Assembly: GCA_910587765.1 (NCBI GenBank)
Contig: CAJUNR010000012.1
Coordinates: 1 to 64,000 of the forward strand
Reading direction: 5' to 3'
Origin: an uncultured Lachnospiraceae bacterium
Lineage (GTDB): Bacteria; Bacillota; Clostridia; Lachnospirales; Lachnospiraceae
DNA: 64,000 nucleotides
The notes under the pieces are model-generated. The model had not been told where the DNA came from. It searched no databases and saw nothing but the letters and a program-made list of their open reading frames with translations. This document shows, in pieces, positions 1 through 8,321 of the stretch (position 1 is the first letter of the stretch; each line of letters opens with the position of its first letter). The position numbers and the translations under genes were made by a program.

Positions 1-89
1 CGGCGGAGCTGGAGGCAAAAGGGATACCGGCGGAGCGGATCCGGAAGTACGGGTTCGCGTTTGAGGGGAAGACGGTGCTGATCGGATAA
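1..89 (+). CDS. 3' end of an upstream copy of the AAA-ATPase-like / PD-(D/E)XK protein (partial)
   Basis: These bases are the last 29 codons and TAA stop of another copy of the gene that follows twice downstream. Over the visible part the bases match the 3' end of the next copy (ending at 1808). The stop is followed by the same 36-base spacer that separates the next two copies. At least three copies therefore stand in tandem; the left edge of the array lies outside the window. Confidence 0.85.
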   Translation, partial: AELEAKGIPAERIRKYGFAFEGKTVLIG

Positions 90-125
90 ATGAGACCTGG
101 AACAAGGGTATGGAAAGGACAGGAT

Positions 126-1808
126 ATGGCAAGAACGGTAGGAATCGGACACCAGAATTTTGAACAGCTGATTACAAATGAACTTTTCTATGTGGATAAA
201 ACACGGTTTATCAAAGAGTGGTGGGAGAACCAGGATGCGGTCACTCTGATCACCCGTCCCCGGCGTTTCGGCAAGACGCTGAACATGAGCATGCTCGAGC
301 AGTTCCTGTCGGTGGAGTACGCGGACAGAGGCGACCTGTTTGAAGGGCTTACAATCTGGGAGGAGGAAGTATACCGGAAGCTGCAGGGAACGCTGCCGGT
401 GATCTTTTTAAGCTTTGCGGACGTGAAGGAAACGACATTTCCGGAGGCAAAGGAGAAAATCTGCTATACAATTGAGCGACTGTTTAACCGTCACCGGTAT
501 CTGTTGGAAGGGAATCTGCTCAGTGAGAAGGAAAAAGATTTTTTCAACAACGTTTCGGCGGGAATGAAAAACTATATGGCGACGTCTTCCCTTGAGGCGC
601 TGTCGGAATACCTGTTCCGGTATTACCGGAAAAAAGTGATCATTCTGCTGGATGAATACGATACGCCCATGCAGGAAGCGTATGTGTACGGGTACTGGGA
701 CGAACTGACGGAATTTATCAGAGGGTTGTTCAACTCCACCTTTAAAACCAATCCCTGGCTGGACCGGGCGGTGATGACCGGGATTACGAGAGTCAGCAAG
801 GAGTCTATCTTTTCGGATCTGAACAATCTGACGGTAGTGACCGCCACTTCCGATCTGTACGCGGACTGTTTCGGCTTTACAGAAACGGAAGTATACGCCG
901 CTCTGAAAGAGTACGGGATGGAACAGGAGATGCCTACGGTAAAAAAATGGTATGACGGTTTTGTGTTCGGAAAACAGAAAGAGATTTATAACCCCTGGTC
1001 CATCCTGAATTATCTGAAGACAGGAAAACTGTCCGCCTACTGGGCCAACACGAGCAGCAACCGTCTGGCAGGGAAGCTGATTCAGGAAGGAAGCGGCGAG
1101 GTCAAGATCATCATGGAAGATCTGCTGAAGGGAGAAAGGCTGTGCACCGACATCGATGAACAGATCGTGTTCAGCCAGCTTGGAGAAAATGAAAACGCGA
1201 TCTGGAGCCTGTTTCTGGCGTGCGGATATCTGAAGGCGGATCATTATCAGGCGGACGAAGAGACGGGAAAAGAACACTACGAGCTGTCTCTGACCAACAA
1301 AGAAGTGCGGATCATGTTTGAACGGATGATCCGCGGCTGGTTTTTGCAGCGGGTACCGGCCTATAATGATTTTATCCGGGCGCTGGAGGAAGACGATCTG
1401 GATGCAATGAACGAATATATGAATCGAATCGCCCTGACGACGTTTGGCAGTTTCGATACCGGTGTTCAGCCCTCAAAATCAGAACCGGAGCGGTTTTATC
1501 ACGGATTTGTACTTGGACTGATGGTGGACCTCTCCGGGCGTTACCGCCTTCTGTCCAACCGCGAGAGCGGTCTGGGAAGATATGATGTGATGCTGGAGCC
1601 GGTCAGCGGATCGGACAGGGCGTATCTGTTTGAATTTAAAGTGAGAAATCCGCGGAAAGAGAAAGATCTGGAGGAGACCGTGCAGGCGGCGCTGAAACAG
1701 ATCGAGGAGAGAAAATACGCGGCGGAGCTGGAGGCAAAAGGGATACCGGCGGAGCGGATCCGGAAGTACGGGTTCGCGTTTGAGGGGAAGACGGTGCTGA
1801 TCGGATAA
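126..1808 (+). CDS. AAA-ATPase-like protein with C-terminal PD-(D/E)XK nuclease fold (tandem copy 1)
   Basis: This 560-residue protein belongs to the AAA-ATPase-like family that ends in a PD-(D/E)XK domain (DUF1703 type), abundant in gut Clostridia and Bacteroidetes and of unproven function. The P-loop is RPRRFGKT near residue 45 and Walker B is ILLDEYD near residue 175. The C-terminal nuclease core shows GRYDVML near 484 and LFEFKV near 502, giving the D and E-x-K residues. I chose ATG 126 (MARTVG) because GGAAAGGACAGG precedes it; an in-frame ATG at 90 touching the previous stop would add 12 residues. The copy differs from its neighbour only in two internal segments. A role in mobile-element defence or DNA processing is possible but not shown. 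Confidence 0.85.
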   Translation: MARTVGIGHQNFEQLITNELFYVDKTRFIKEWWENQDAVTLITRPRRFGKTLNMSMLEQFLSVEYADRGDLFEGLTIWEEEVYRKLQGTLPVIFLSFADVKETTFPEAKEKICYTIERLFNRHRYLLEGNLLSEKEKDFFNNVSAGMKNYMATSSLEALSEYLFRYYRKKVIILLDEYDTPMQEAYVYGYWDELTEFIRGLFNSTFKTNPWLDRAVMTGITRVSKESIFSDLNNLTVVTATSDLYADCFGFTETEVYAALKEYGMEQEMPTVKKWYDGFVFGKQKEIYNPWSILNYLKTGKLSAYWANTSSNRLAGKLIQEGSGEVKIIMEDLLKGERLCTDIDEQIVFSQLGENENAIWSLFLACGYLKADHYQADEETGKEHYELSLTNKEVRIMFERMIRGWFLQRVPAYNDFIRALEEDDLDAMNEYMNRIALTTFGSFDTGVQPSKSEPERFYHGFVLGLMVDLSGRYRLLSNRESGLGRYDVMLEPVSGSDRAYLFEFKVRNPRKEKDLEETVQAALKQIEERKYAAELEAKGIPAERIRKYGFAFEGKTVLIG

Positions 1809-1844
1809 ATGAGACCTGGAACAAGGGTATGGAAAGGACAGGAT

Positions 1845-3530
1845 ATGGCAAGAACGGTAGGAATCGGACACCAGAATTTTGAACAGCTGATTACAAATGA
1901 ACTTTTCTATGTGGATAAAACACGGTTTATCAAAGAGTGGTGGGAGAACCAGGATGCGGTCACTCTGATCACCCGTCCCCGGCGTTTCGGCAAGACGCTG
2001 AACATGAGCATGCTCGAGCAGTTCCTGTCGGTGGAGTACGCGGACAGAGGCGACCTGTTTGAAGGGCTTACAATCTGGGAGGAGGAAGTATACCGGAAGC
2101 TGCAGGGAACGCTGCCGGTGATCTTTTTAAGCTTTGCGGACGTGAAGGAAACGACATTTCCGGAGGCAAAGGAGAAAATCTGCTATACAATTGAGCGACT
2201 GTTTAACCGTCACCGGTATCTGTTGGAAGGGAATCTGCTCAGTGAGAAGGAAAAAGATTTTTTCAACAACGTTTCGGCGGGAATGAAAAACTATATGGCG
2301 ACGTCTTCCCTTGAGGCGCTGTCGGAATACCTGTTCCGGTATTACCGGAAAAAAGTGATCATTCTGCTGGATGAATACGATACGCCCATGCAGGAAGCGT
2401 ATGTGTACGGGTACTGGGACGAACTGACGGAATTTATCAGAGGGTTGTTCAACTCCACCTTTAAAACCAATCCCTGGCTGGACCGGGCGGTGATGACCGG
2501 GATTACGAGAGTCAGCAAGGAGTCCATCTTTTCGGATTTGAATAATCTGGAAGTCGTGACGGCTACTTCGGAAAAATATGGGACCGCATTTGGTTTTACC
2601 AGACAGGAGGTGCGGGAAGCACTGGAAGAATATGATTTGTCCGGACAGGAGGAAAGGGTAAAAGACTGGTATGACGGTTTCAAGTTCGGCGGACACACGG
2701 GCATCTACAACCCCTGGTCGATTCTTAACTTTCTGGATAAAAGGAAGTTTTCCGCCTACTGGGCCAACACGAGCAGCAACCGTCTGGCAGGGAAGCTGAT
2801 TCAGGAAGGAAGCGGCGAGGTCAAGATCATCATGGAAGATCTGCTGAAGGGAGAAAGGCTGTGCACCGACATCGATGAACAGATCGTGTTCAGCCAGCTT
2901 GGAGAAAATGAAAACGCGATCTGGAGCCTGTTTCTGGCGTGCGGATATCTGAAGGCGGATCATTATCAGGCGGACGAAGAGACGGGAAAGGAACACTACG
3001 AGCTGTCTCTGACCAACAAAGAAGTGCGGATCATGTTTGAGCGGATGATCCGCGGCTGGTTTTCGCAAAAGGAGCCTGCGTATAATGCGTTTATCAGTGC
3101 GCTGCTGGCCGGCGACGTGAAGGCGATGAACCGGTATATGAATCAGGTGGCGCTATCGACTTTCAGTTATTTTGATACAGGAAAAAGTCCGTCAAAAGAG
3201 GCGGAACCGGAGCGGTTTTACCACGGATTTGTTCTGGGGCTGATCGTGGATCTGGCGGACAGATACAGAATCAGTTCCAACCGTGAGAGCGGTTTTGGCC
3301 GTTACGATGTGATGCTGGAGCCCAAGAACAGCCGGGGGGATGCGATCCTGCTGGAGTTTAAGGTTTACGATCGGATGGAAGAGCACTCGCTGGAGGAGAC
3401 CGTGCAGGCGGCGCTGAAACAGATCGAGGAGAGAAAATACGCGGCGGAGCTGGAGGCAAAAGGGATACCGGCGGAGCGGATCCGGAAGTACGGGTTTGCG
3501 TTTGAGGGGAAGACGGTGCTGATCGGATAA
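1845..3530 (+). CDS. AAA-ATPase-like protein with C-terminal PD-(D/E)XK nuclease fold (tandem copy 2)
   Basis: This 561-residue neighbour of copy 1 keeps every motif: RPRRFGKT P-loop, ILLDEYD Walker B, GRYDVML and LLEFKV nuclease residues. Bases 1809-2524 are identical to 90-805. The genes then differ strongly (2525-2750 against 806-1031), match again to about 3063 with two single-base differences, differ again to about 3386, and finish almost identical. The sharp edges look like gene conversion or recombination between paralogues rather than gradual drift. The start ATG 1845 has the same ribosome binding site as copy 1, and the unit is 1719 bases long. Confidence 0.85.
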   Translation: MARTVGIGHQNFEQLITNELFYVDKTRFIKEWWENQDAVTLITRPRRFGKTLNMSMLEQFLSVEYADRGDLFEGLTIWEEEVYRKLQGTLPVIFLSFADVKETTFPEAKEKICYTIERLFNRHRYLLEGNLLSEKEKDFFNNVSAGMKNYMATSSLEALSEYLFRYYRKKVIILLDEYDTPMQEAYVYGYWDELTEFIRGLFNSTFKTNPWLDRAVMTGITRVSKESIFSDLNNLEVVTATSEKYGTAFGFTRQEVREALEEYDLSGQEERVKDWYDGFKFGGHTGIYNPWSILNFLDKRKFSAYWANTSSNRLAGKLIQEGSGEVKIIMEDLLKGERLCTDIDEQIVFSQLGENENAIWSLFLACGYLKADHYQADEETGKEHYELSLTNKEVRIMFERMIRGWFSQKEPAYNAFISALLAGDVKAMNRYMNQVALSTFSYFDTGKSPSKEAEPERFYHGFVLGLIVDLADRYRISSNRESGFGRYDVMLEPKNSRGDAILLEFKVYDRMEEHSLEETVQAALKQIEERKYAAELEAKGIPAERIRKYGFAFEGKTVLIG

Positions 3531-3575
3531 ACCATACTTTCCGATGCGATTAAAAAATAATGGAGGCGGAAGAAA

Positions 3576-4724
3576 ATGAACTATCTGCTTGTTGATCTGT
3601 ACAATGATTTTCAGTGTATTGCGGAAAAATGTCCGGATACCTGTTGTGCAGGATGGAATGTTTTCATTGATGAAGAGACTTATGAGAAGATGGAAACTCA
3701 GGAGGAGGCGCTGGGAATCGCGGCAGAGGACTGGATTATAAATAAAGATGGATGCCGGTCCGTCAAGATGGACAGCAGCATGAGATGTCCGATGCTTGAA
3801 GAAAACAAATTATGCAGGGTGGTCCGGAAGCTGGGTCCGGAATATCTGAGCAAAACCTGTAAGTTTTATCCGAGAAACCAGAAACGGTATGGCAGTGTAA
3901 TAGAAGGGCATCTGGTCCTTTCGTGTCCGGAGGTCGTCTCAAGACTCATGGATAAGCCGGAACTGGAGTTTGACTTTATAGAGGGGAATGAAGCATCCGG
4001 ACAGACAGCATATCAATATGAGCAACTGTATTCTTTTGAGGCGGCCGTTCGTATCGGCATGGTGGAAATCTTTCAGCATCCTTCGGCCGTTTCTTTGCAG
4101 GTCCGCGCCGCAGCTGCTTTTGAATTACTGGAGGAAGCAGTACGGATGTATCGTGATGGTCAGACGGATGTTGAAATGTTCAGAAAAAAAGCAGACTGGT
4201 ATCTTGAGGGAGGCCGGCTGTATAATATGGATTTGGGATTGGAGAGAATTAATAACAGAGACAGCCGGTATCATTTTCGGCGGTGGGTACAGATGCTTTT
4301 AGACAAAAATAACTGTTCCAGGCGTTTTATTGAAATGATTTGTCAGATGAATCAATATTTTTCTGAAAACAGTCCCGAACGGTATGCCTCAGATGAACAA
4401 AAATTTCAGACTGCGCAGTCAGGATATTACGATTTTCATCTTAGATATTGGGTGTATCGTATTTTTTCGGAACTCATCGTTATTCCGGATTTTGACAAGG
4501 CAAAGGAGAAATTTATGAGTATTGCCGCCGGGTTTTGTGTGATACAGAGTATGGCACAGGCAGCTTATGCGAAGAAAGGTATTCTGGAACGGGATGAATA
4601 TATCTACATAATTTCCAATATGAGCAGGAAATTGGAACATAACAAGGTGTTTCTCACGAATTTCAATATAGAATTGGAGAAAAAAGGTGTGAACAGCCTT
4701 GCCGGGTTATTGTTGTTGGTCTGA
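3576..4724 (+). CDS. fliB: Flagellin lysine-N-methylase, FliB family
   Basis: The protein has 382 residues, the usual family length, and would methylate lysine side chains of flagellin in the cytoplasm before export. The N-terminal cysteine signature is clear: C14, C19, C23, C24 in a CIAEKCPDTCCAGW segment, then C60, C71, C80 and C95. Salmonella FliB is reported to carry an iron-sulfur cluster on such cysteines. GGAGGCGG lies about 7 bases before ATG 3576. It sits upstream of two flagellin genes and a glycosyltransferase, which supports a flagellin substrate. Family assignment rests on the cysteine pattern and context. Confidence 0.8.
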   Translation: MNYLLVDLYNDFQCIAEKCPDTCCAGWNVFIDEETYEKMETQEEALGIAAEDWIINKDGCRSVKMDSSMRCPMLEENKLCRVVRKLGPEYLSKTCKFYPRNQKRYGSVIEGHLVLSCPEVVSRLMDKPELEFDFIEGNEASGQTAYQYEQLYSFEAAVRIGMVEIFQHPSAVSLQVRAAAAFELLEEAVRMYRDGQTDVEMFRKKADWYLEGGRLYNMDLGLERINNRDSRYHFRRWVQMLLDKNNCSRRFIEMICQMNQYFSENSPERYASDEQKFQTAQSGYYDFHLRYWVYRIFSELIVIPDFDKAKEKFMSIAAGFCVIQSMAQAAYAKKGILERDEYIYIISNMSRKLEHNKVFLTNFNIELEKKGVNSLAGLLLLV

Positions 4725-4738
4725 GGCGGGGGATAAGG

Positions 4739-6103
4739 ATGGAACAGAAAATAAGGCTTTCTCAATGCATGATCGTAAAAAATGAAGAAAAGAACCTGCG
4801 GCGCGCGCTGTCCTGGGGCCGGGACATCATGTGGGAGCAGATTGTGGTGGATACCGGCAGCACGGACCGGACCGTCGCGCTGGCAGAGCAGATGGGGGCG
4901 AAGGTGTATCATTTTCCGTGGGTGGATGACTTTGCGGCGGCGAAAAACTATGCTTTGGAACAGGCGCAGGGGGACTGGATCGTTTTTCTGGATGCGGACG
5001 AGTATTTTCTGCCGGAGGATGCCGGGAAGCTGGTTCCGCTGCTGGAAGAACTGCAGGACAGCGGCTTTCATGCGGTCACTGCAGGCTGGATTCAGATCGA
5101 TGAAGATACGGACGTTCTGCAGAGCAGGAAAGAAGGAAAGCTGGAGTGGCTTCGGACGGCCCGGGCAGACGGGGGCGGCGGATTTTCCCTGGCGGGGACA
5201 CAGGTACGCATCTTCCGAAATCAGCCGGGATTGAGGTATCAGGGGAGGATTCACGAGAAACTCTGTATGGCCGGAGGGCAGGTCCGGTGCATGGATGCCG
5301 GCAGAGAGCTGTCGATTCTGCATACCGGTTATTCGGCTGCGGAGATGAAAGAGAAGAAAAAAACGGAGCGCAATATTGCCCTGATCCGTCAGGAGATCGC
5401 ACAGCACCCGCATGATTATAAACTTCTGATTTATCTCGGGGATTCTTATTTCCAGCAGAAAAATTACAAAGAAGCGGCGCATTGCTACGAGACGGCGGTT
5501 TTGTATCTGCCGGAGGATCTCGGGGAAGACAATATCCAGGGCGCCATGCTCTTTAAACACCTTCTGCTGATCTATATGGAATCAGGAGAGTATGAAGCGG
5601 CGGCAGAAGCCTACGAAAAAGGAACGGCGCGTTTTCCGAAGGAAGCAGATTACGATTATCTTGCGGGCAGGGGCTGTACATACGGCGGGCGGTTCCGGGA
5701 GGGCGCGTTTTATCTGCAGAGAGCGCTCGGATTGCTGGAGAGGTACGGAAGTGAGAGCCGGTCGGCGCTGCTGGCTCACAATCTCCTGGAAGCGTGGGAA
5801 CTGCTGATCCGGTGCGACTGCGAAAACGGTGATCTGCAGCAGTGCGTAAGCAGGGCGGTTACCGTTCTGCGGGCGGCCCCTTATACCTGCGGGGTGCTGA
5901 AAAATATGCTGATGTCTTTTCGCAAAGACGAGGAGGCGAATCAGGGGAAAGCGGCGTCCGCCCTGCAGGTGCGGATGTTTTTAGGCAATCTTTATGATCT
6001 GCAGAAAGCCGCGGACCGGCGGTTTGTTCTGGAAGCGGCAAAGGATGCGGGATACGATGGTCTGGCAGCGCTTCTGGAAAATGACGTCCCGGAAAAGAGT
6101 TAA
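4739..6103 (+). CDS. Family 2 glycosyltransferase with C-terminal TPR repeats (flagellin modification)
   Basis: Residues 5-230 form a GT-A fold: SQCMIVKNEEKN at the start, VVDTGSTDRT, and the metal/nucleotide motif DADEYF near residue 84. The C-terminal half (about 235-440) is helical with TPR-like repeats such as YKEAAHCYETA and YEAAAEAYEKG, which would hold the acceptor protein. It is one of five such paralogues in the window, the others at 8322, 9680, 11041 and 29230. In Clostridioides difficile a related glycosyltransferase lies just downstream of fliC and glycosylates flagellin. The start is 14 bases after fliB, so the two are probably co-transcribed. Donor sugar is unknown. Confidence 0.8.
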   Translation: MEQKIRLSQCMIVKNEEKNLRRALSWGRDIMWEQIVVDTGSTDRTVALAEQMGAKVYHFPWVDDFAAAKNYALEQAQGDWIVFLDADEYFLPEDAGKLVPLLEELQDSGFHAVTAGWIQIDEDTDVLQSRKEGKLEWLRTARADGGGGFSLAGTQVRIFRNQPGLRYQGRIHEKLCMAGGQVRCMDAGRELSILHTGYSAAEMKEKKKTERNIALIRQEIAQHPHDYKLLIYLGDSYFQQKNYKEAAHCYETAVLYLPEDLGEDNIQGAMLFKHLLLIYMESGEYEAAAEAYEKGTARFPKEADYDYLAGRGCTYGGRFREGAFYLQRALGLLERYGSESRSALLAHNLLEAWELLIRCDCENGDLQQCVSRAVTVLRAAPYTCGVLKNMLMSFRKDEEANQGKAASALQVRMFLGNLYDLQKAADRRFVLEAAKDAGYDGLAALLENDVPEKS

Positions 6104-6165
6104 AAAGGTCAGGGGCCGGGATGGAAAATTCATCGGCGTTTTCACAAAAAAAACACATAATCTGC

Positions 6166-6193
6166 TTATCAGAACCGCTTCCTCTGCCGATAT
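6166..6193 (+). promoter_or_regulatory. Candidate sigma-28 promoter of the first flagellin gene
   Basis: TTAT at 6166-6169, 16 bases, then GCCGATAT at 6186-6193. The -10 part matches the SigD/FliA consensus; the -35 part is weak alone but recurs at the same distance before fliD. The flagellin start lies about 110 bases downstream. Confidence 0.6.
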
Positions 6194-6304
6194 AGTAAAT
6201 AACGGCAGAAAGAAGACCATAAGAATCAGCAGCTTATAAGGATATGGATGGTCAGGGAAGACGATAGGAAAAAGGCTGCGGGAACGAAAGGTGGTTGATA
6301 GATT

Positions 6305-7156
6305 ATGATTATACAGCACAACATACCCGGCATTAACGCCACGAGGAATAAGGGGATCTCGGAAGGAAGGCTGAAGAAGAATCTGGAGAAGCTCTCCTCC
6401 GGTTACCGGATCAACCGTGCGGGTGACGATGCGGCGGGGCTGACTCTGTCGGAGCTGATGAGAGGTCAGATCAGCGGTCTCAATCAGGCGATGAGGAATG
6501 TAAACGACGGCATCAGCATGACGCAGACCGGCGACGGAGTGTTGACGGAAGTGCATGCCATGCTTGGCAGGATGAAGACGCTGGCGGTACAGTCCGCGAA
6601 CGGAACCTACACGACGGCGGCCAGGGAGAATCTGGATGCGGAGCGTCTGCAGCTCCTGGATGAAATCAACCGGATTGCGGACAGTTCTCATTTTAACGGG
6701 ATTCCGTTTTTTGCGAGAGGGGCCGTTCAGGAACCGCTTCCCAATATGGCGGACGGCGATGAGGCCAATATTCAGCTCCAGGTCGGCTACAGCGCGCCGG
6801 AGACGATGGACGTGCACCGTTATAAGCTGGGCGACAGCGAACTGATGCTGAAGGATACGAAATTTACGACAATTGAAGATGCGAATGCGTCGATTGATCA
6901 GATTGAGAAGGCGATTGAGGCGGTCTCGGATATCCGGGCAGATTTCGGAGCGGCGTACAATCATCTGGAGCATACGCACAATAACCTGAGCGTGACGACG
7001 GAGAATATGACGGCGGCGGAAAGTCAGATTCGCGATACGAAGATGGCGGATGAGATTACGCAGTTTACGAAGAACAATATCTTCTATCAGTCGGCAAATT
7101 CTATGGCCGCACAGGCGAACGCGGTCGTGCAGAACGTCCTCAGTCTTATCCAGTAG
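6305..7156 (+). CDS. Divergent (minor) flagellin
   Basis: The 283-residue protein has both conserved flagellin ends: MIIQHNIPGINATRN with LEKLSSGYRINRAGDDAAGL at the N terminus, and DTKMADEITQFTKNNI to the C terminus. The middle is short, as in many clostridial flagellins. It differs from the major flagellin at usually fixed places (LTLSELMRG instead of LAISESMRS; AQANAVVQNVLSLIQ at the end) and its codon use is less optimised. It likely forms a minor or end segment of the filament. A candidate sigma-28 promoter lies upstream. The bases before ATG 6305 (GAAAGGTGG) give a fair ribosome binding site. Confidence 0.85.
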   Translation: MIIQHNIPGINATRNKGISEGRLKKNLEKLSSGYRINRAGDDAAGLTLSELMRGQISGLNQAMRNVNDGISMTQTGDGVLTEVHAMLGRMKTLAVQSANGTYTTAARENLDAERLQLLDEINRIADSSHFNGIPFFARGAVQEPLPNMADGDEANIQLQVGYSAPETMDVHRYKLGDSELMLKDTKFTTIEDANASIDQIEKAIEAVSDIRADFGAAYNHLEHTHNNLSVTTENMTAAESQIRDTKMADEITQFTKNNIFYQSANSMAAQANAVVQNVLSLIQ

Positions 7157-7190
7157 CCGGACGGCAAAGGGAAATTTTTAGAAAAATCCC

Positions 7191-7217
7191 TTAACTTTTC
7201 CGGAATACGGACGATAA
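7191..7217 (+). promoter_or_regulatory. Candidate sigma-28 promoter of the major flagellin gene
   Basis: TTAA at 7191-7194, 15 bases, then GACGATAA at 7210-7217. The same elements with the same spacing lie upstream of the secreted-protein operon at 43214-43188 on the minus strand. The leader to the ATG is about 120 bases. Confidence 0.7.
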
Positions 7218-7224
7218 ATAAGAA

Positions 7225-7343
7225 TGTAAAGAAAGTTTTCATAGACTTTACAGAGCTTATCTGGAGTAAGGCCCTCTTTGGATAGGCGGCCCGGGGACAG
7301 GGAAGTTCCTGGTTACAAGAATCATAAGCAGGAGGAATATTTT
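7225..7343 (+). promoter_or_regulatory. Flagellin 5' leader with several GGA motifs, possible CsrA target
   Basis: The leader between the promoter and ATG 7344 holds GGA triplets near 7262, 7278 and 7294 and in the AGGAGGA ribosome binding site at 7330-7336. In Bacillus subtilis CsrA represses hag by binding GGA motifs in the leader and is held off by FliW; both partners are encoded at 20081-20802. Binding here is an inference. Confidence 0.35.
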
Positions 7344-8174
7344 ATGATCATTCAACACAACATAGCGGCTATTAACTCTTACAGAAATCTGGGCACGAAC
7401 CAGAGCGCACTGAGCAAGAACCTTGAGAAACTGTCTTCCGGTTACAAGATCAACCGTGCAGGCGACAATGCAGCAGGTCTTGCAATTTCCGAGTCCATGA
7501 GATCTCAGATCAACGGCCTGAACCAGGCAGTGAGCAATGCGAACGATGCCATCGGTCTGATCCAGACGGCAGAGGGTGCTCTGACCGAGACTCACTCCAT
7601 GCTGCAGCGTCTGACGACTCTGGCAACCCAGGCTGCAAACGGTACCTATAACTCTGTTGCAAGAGGCAACATTCAGGTCGAGGTTGACCGTCTTCTTGAG
7701 GAGATCGACCGTATTGCGAACTACACCGATTTCAACGGAATCAAACCGCTGACAGACACCGGTAAGGGAGCTGTATCGGCTGCGAAGATGACCTTCCAGA
7801 TTGGTCCGAGTGGATCAGAGACCATTACGGTCAGCACCGGTCTGATGACCAGCGCAGGTATCAAGGTTGATACTATTAATCTTGAGGATATCACGGATGC
7901 AAACAAAGCGATTGATACGATCAACAGCGCAATCAATAAGGTTTCCACTTACCGTGCACAGCTCGGTGCTGCTCAGAACAGACTGGAGCATACGGTGAAC
8001 AACCTGAAGGTTACTTCTGAGAACATCACCGCAGCAGAGAGCCGGATCCGTGATACGGATATGGCGGATGAGATCACCGCATTCACGAAGAACAACATTC
8101 TTCTGCAGGCATCTCAGTCCATGCTTGCTCAGTCCAACTCTGTACCGCAGAGTGTCCTGAGTCTGCTTGGTTAA
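7344..8174 (+). CDS. hag: Major flagellin
   Basis: This is the filament subunit, 276 residues. The N terminus is MIIQHNIAAINSYRN with LEKLSSGYKINRAGDNAAGL, and the C terminus has RIRDTDMADEITAFTKNNIL and ends SVLSLLG. Only a short hypervariable centre lies between D0/D1 halves. An upstream in-frame ATG at 7278 was rejected because AGGAGG lies 8 bases before ATG 7344 and the family always starts there. Codon choice is strongly optimised, as expected for a very abundant protein. A sigma-28-type promoter, a GGA-rich leader and a strong downstream hairpin frame the gene. Export uses FliS (17984) and modification probably the neighbouring transferases. Confidence 0.95.
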   Translation: MIIQHNIAAINSYRNLGTNQSALSKNLEKLSSGYKINRAGDNAAGLAISESMRSQINGLNQAVSNANDAIGLIQTAEGALTETHSMLQRLTTLATQAANGTYNSVARGNIQVEVDRLLEEIDRIANYTDFNGIKPLTDTGKGAVSAAKMTFQIGPSGSETITVSTGLMTSAGIKVDTINLEDITDANKAIDTINSAINKVSTYRAQLGAAQNRLEHTVNNLKVTSENITAAESRIRDTDMADEITAFTKNNILLQASQSMLAQSNSVPQSVLSLLG

Positions 8175-8203
8175 TTGCCAACCGGCATTATTGGTATTAT
8201 CAT

Positions 8204-8295
8204 GGCCTGACCCCGGTCAGGCCGACATATAACAGGGCCTTGTTGCAGAAAGCCATTTCCATAGCGATTGCCTGGAAATGGCTTTCTGTTTTCTG
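8204..8295 (+). terminator. Two hairpins after the major flagellin gene
   Basis: The first hairpin is GGCCTGAC at 8204-8211 paired with GTCAGGCC at 8216-8223. The second is a perfect 15-base stem, 8246-8260 with 8274-8288, followed by TTTTCTGC. The second is the likely flagellin terminator; some read-through would reach the glycosyltransferase at 8322. Confidence 0.75.
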
Positions 8296-8321
8296 CAAAA
8301 CGGGAAAGGAGAGGAGCAGCT

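Larger units (their letters stand above)
90..3530 (+). repeat. Tandem repeat of 1719-base gene units with mosaic divergence
   Basis: The unit is a 36-base spacer (starting ATGAGACCTGG directly after a TAA) plus the AAA-ATPase-like gene. Two complete units and the tail of a third are visible. After the second unit the sequence changes at once (ACCATACTTTCC), so the array ends there. Long perfect identity in three blocks with two divergent windows in between is seen directly. The array could shrink or grow by homologous recombination. Confidence 0.9.

Noticed and set aside
408..1277. Long minus-strand open frame opposite the first AAA-ATPase-like gene, repeated at 2127-3068
   Set aside because: It is the shadow of a well-supported gene and copies itself only because the sense gene is duplicated. 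It has no ribosome binding site and no family features.
90..3530. CRISPR array or insertion sequence as explanation for the repeats
   Set aside because: The repeats are whole genes of 1719 bases with coding function; there are no short direct repeats with spacers, no terminal inverted repeats and no transposase.
3531..3575. Sigma-28 promoter before fliB (TTTCCGATGCG)
   Set aside because: CCGATG lacks the TA end of the -10 and no TTAT/TAAA lies 15-16 bases upstream.
8268..8321. N-terminal extension of the glycosyltransferase behind the major flagellin
   Set aside because: The extension is translated from the terminator hairpin. TTG 8322 with GGAGAGGAG gives the same beginning as the paralogues.
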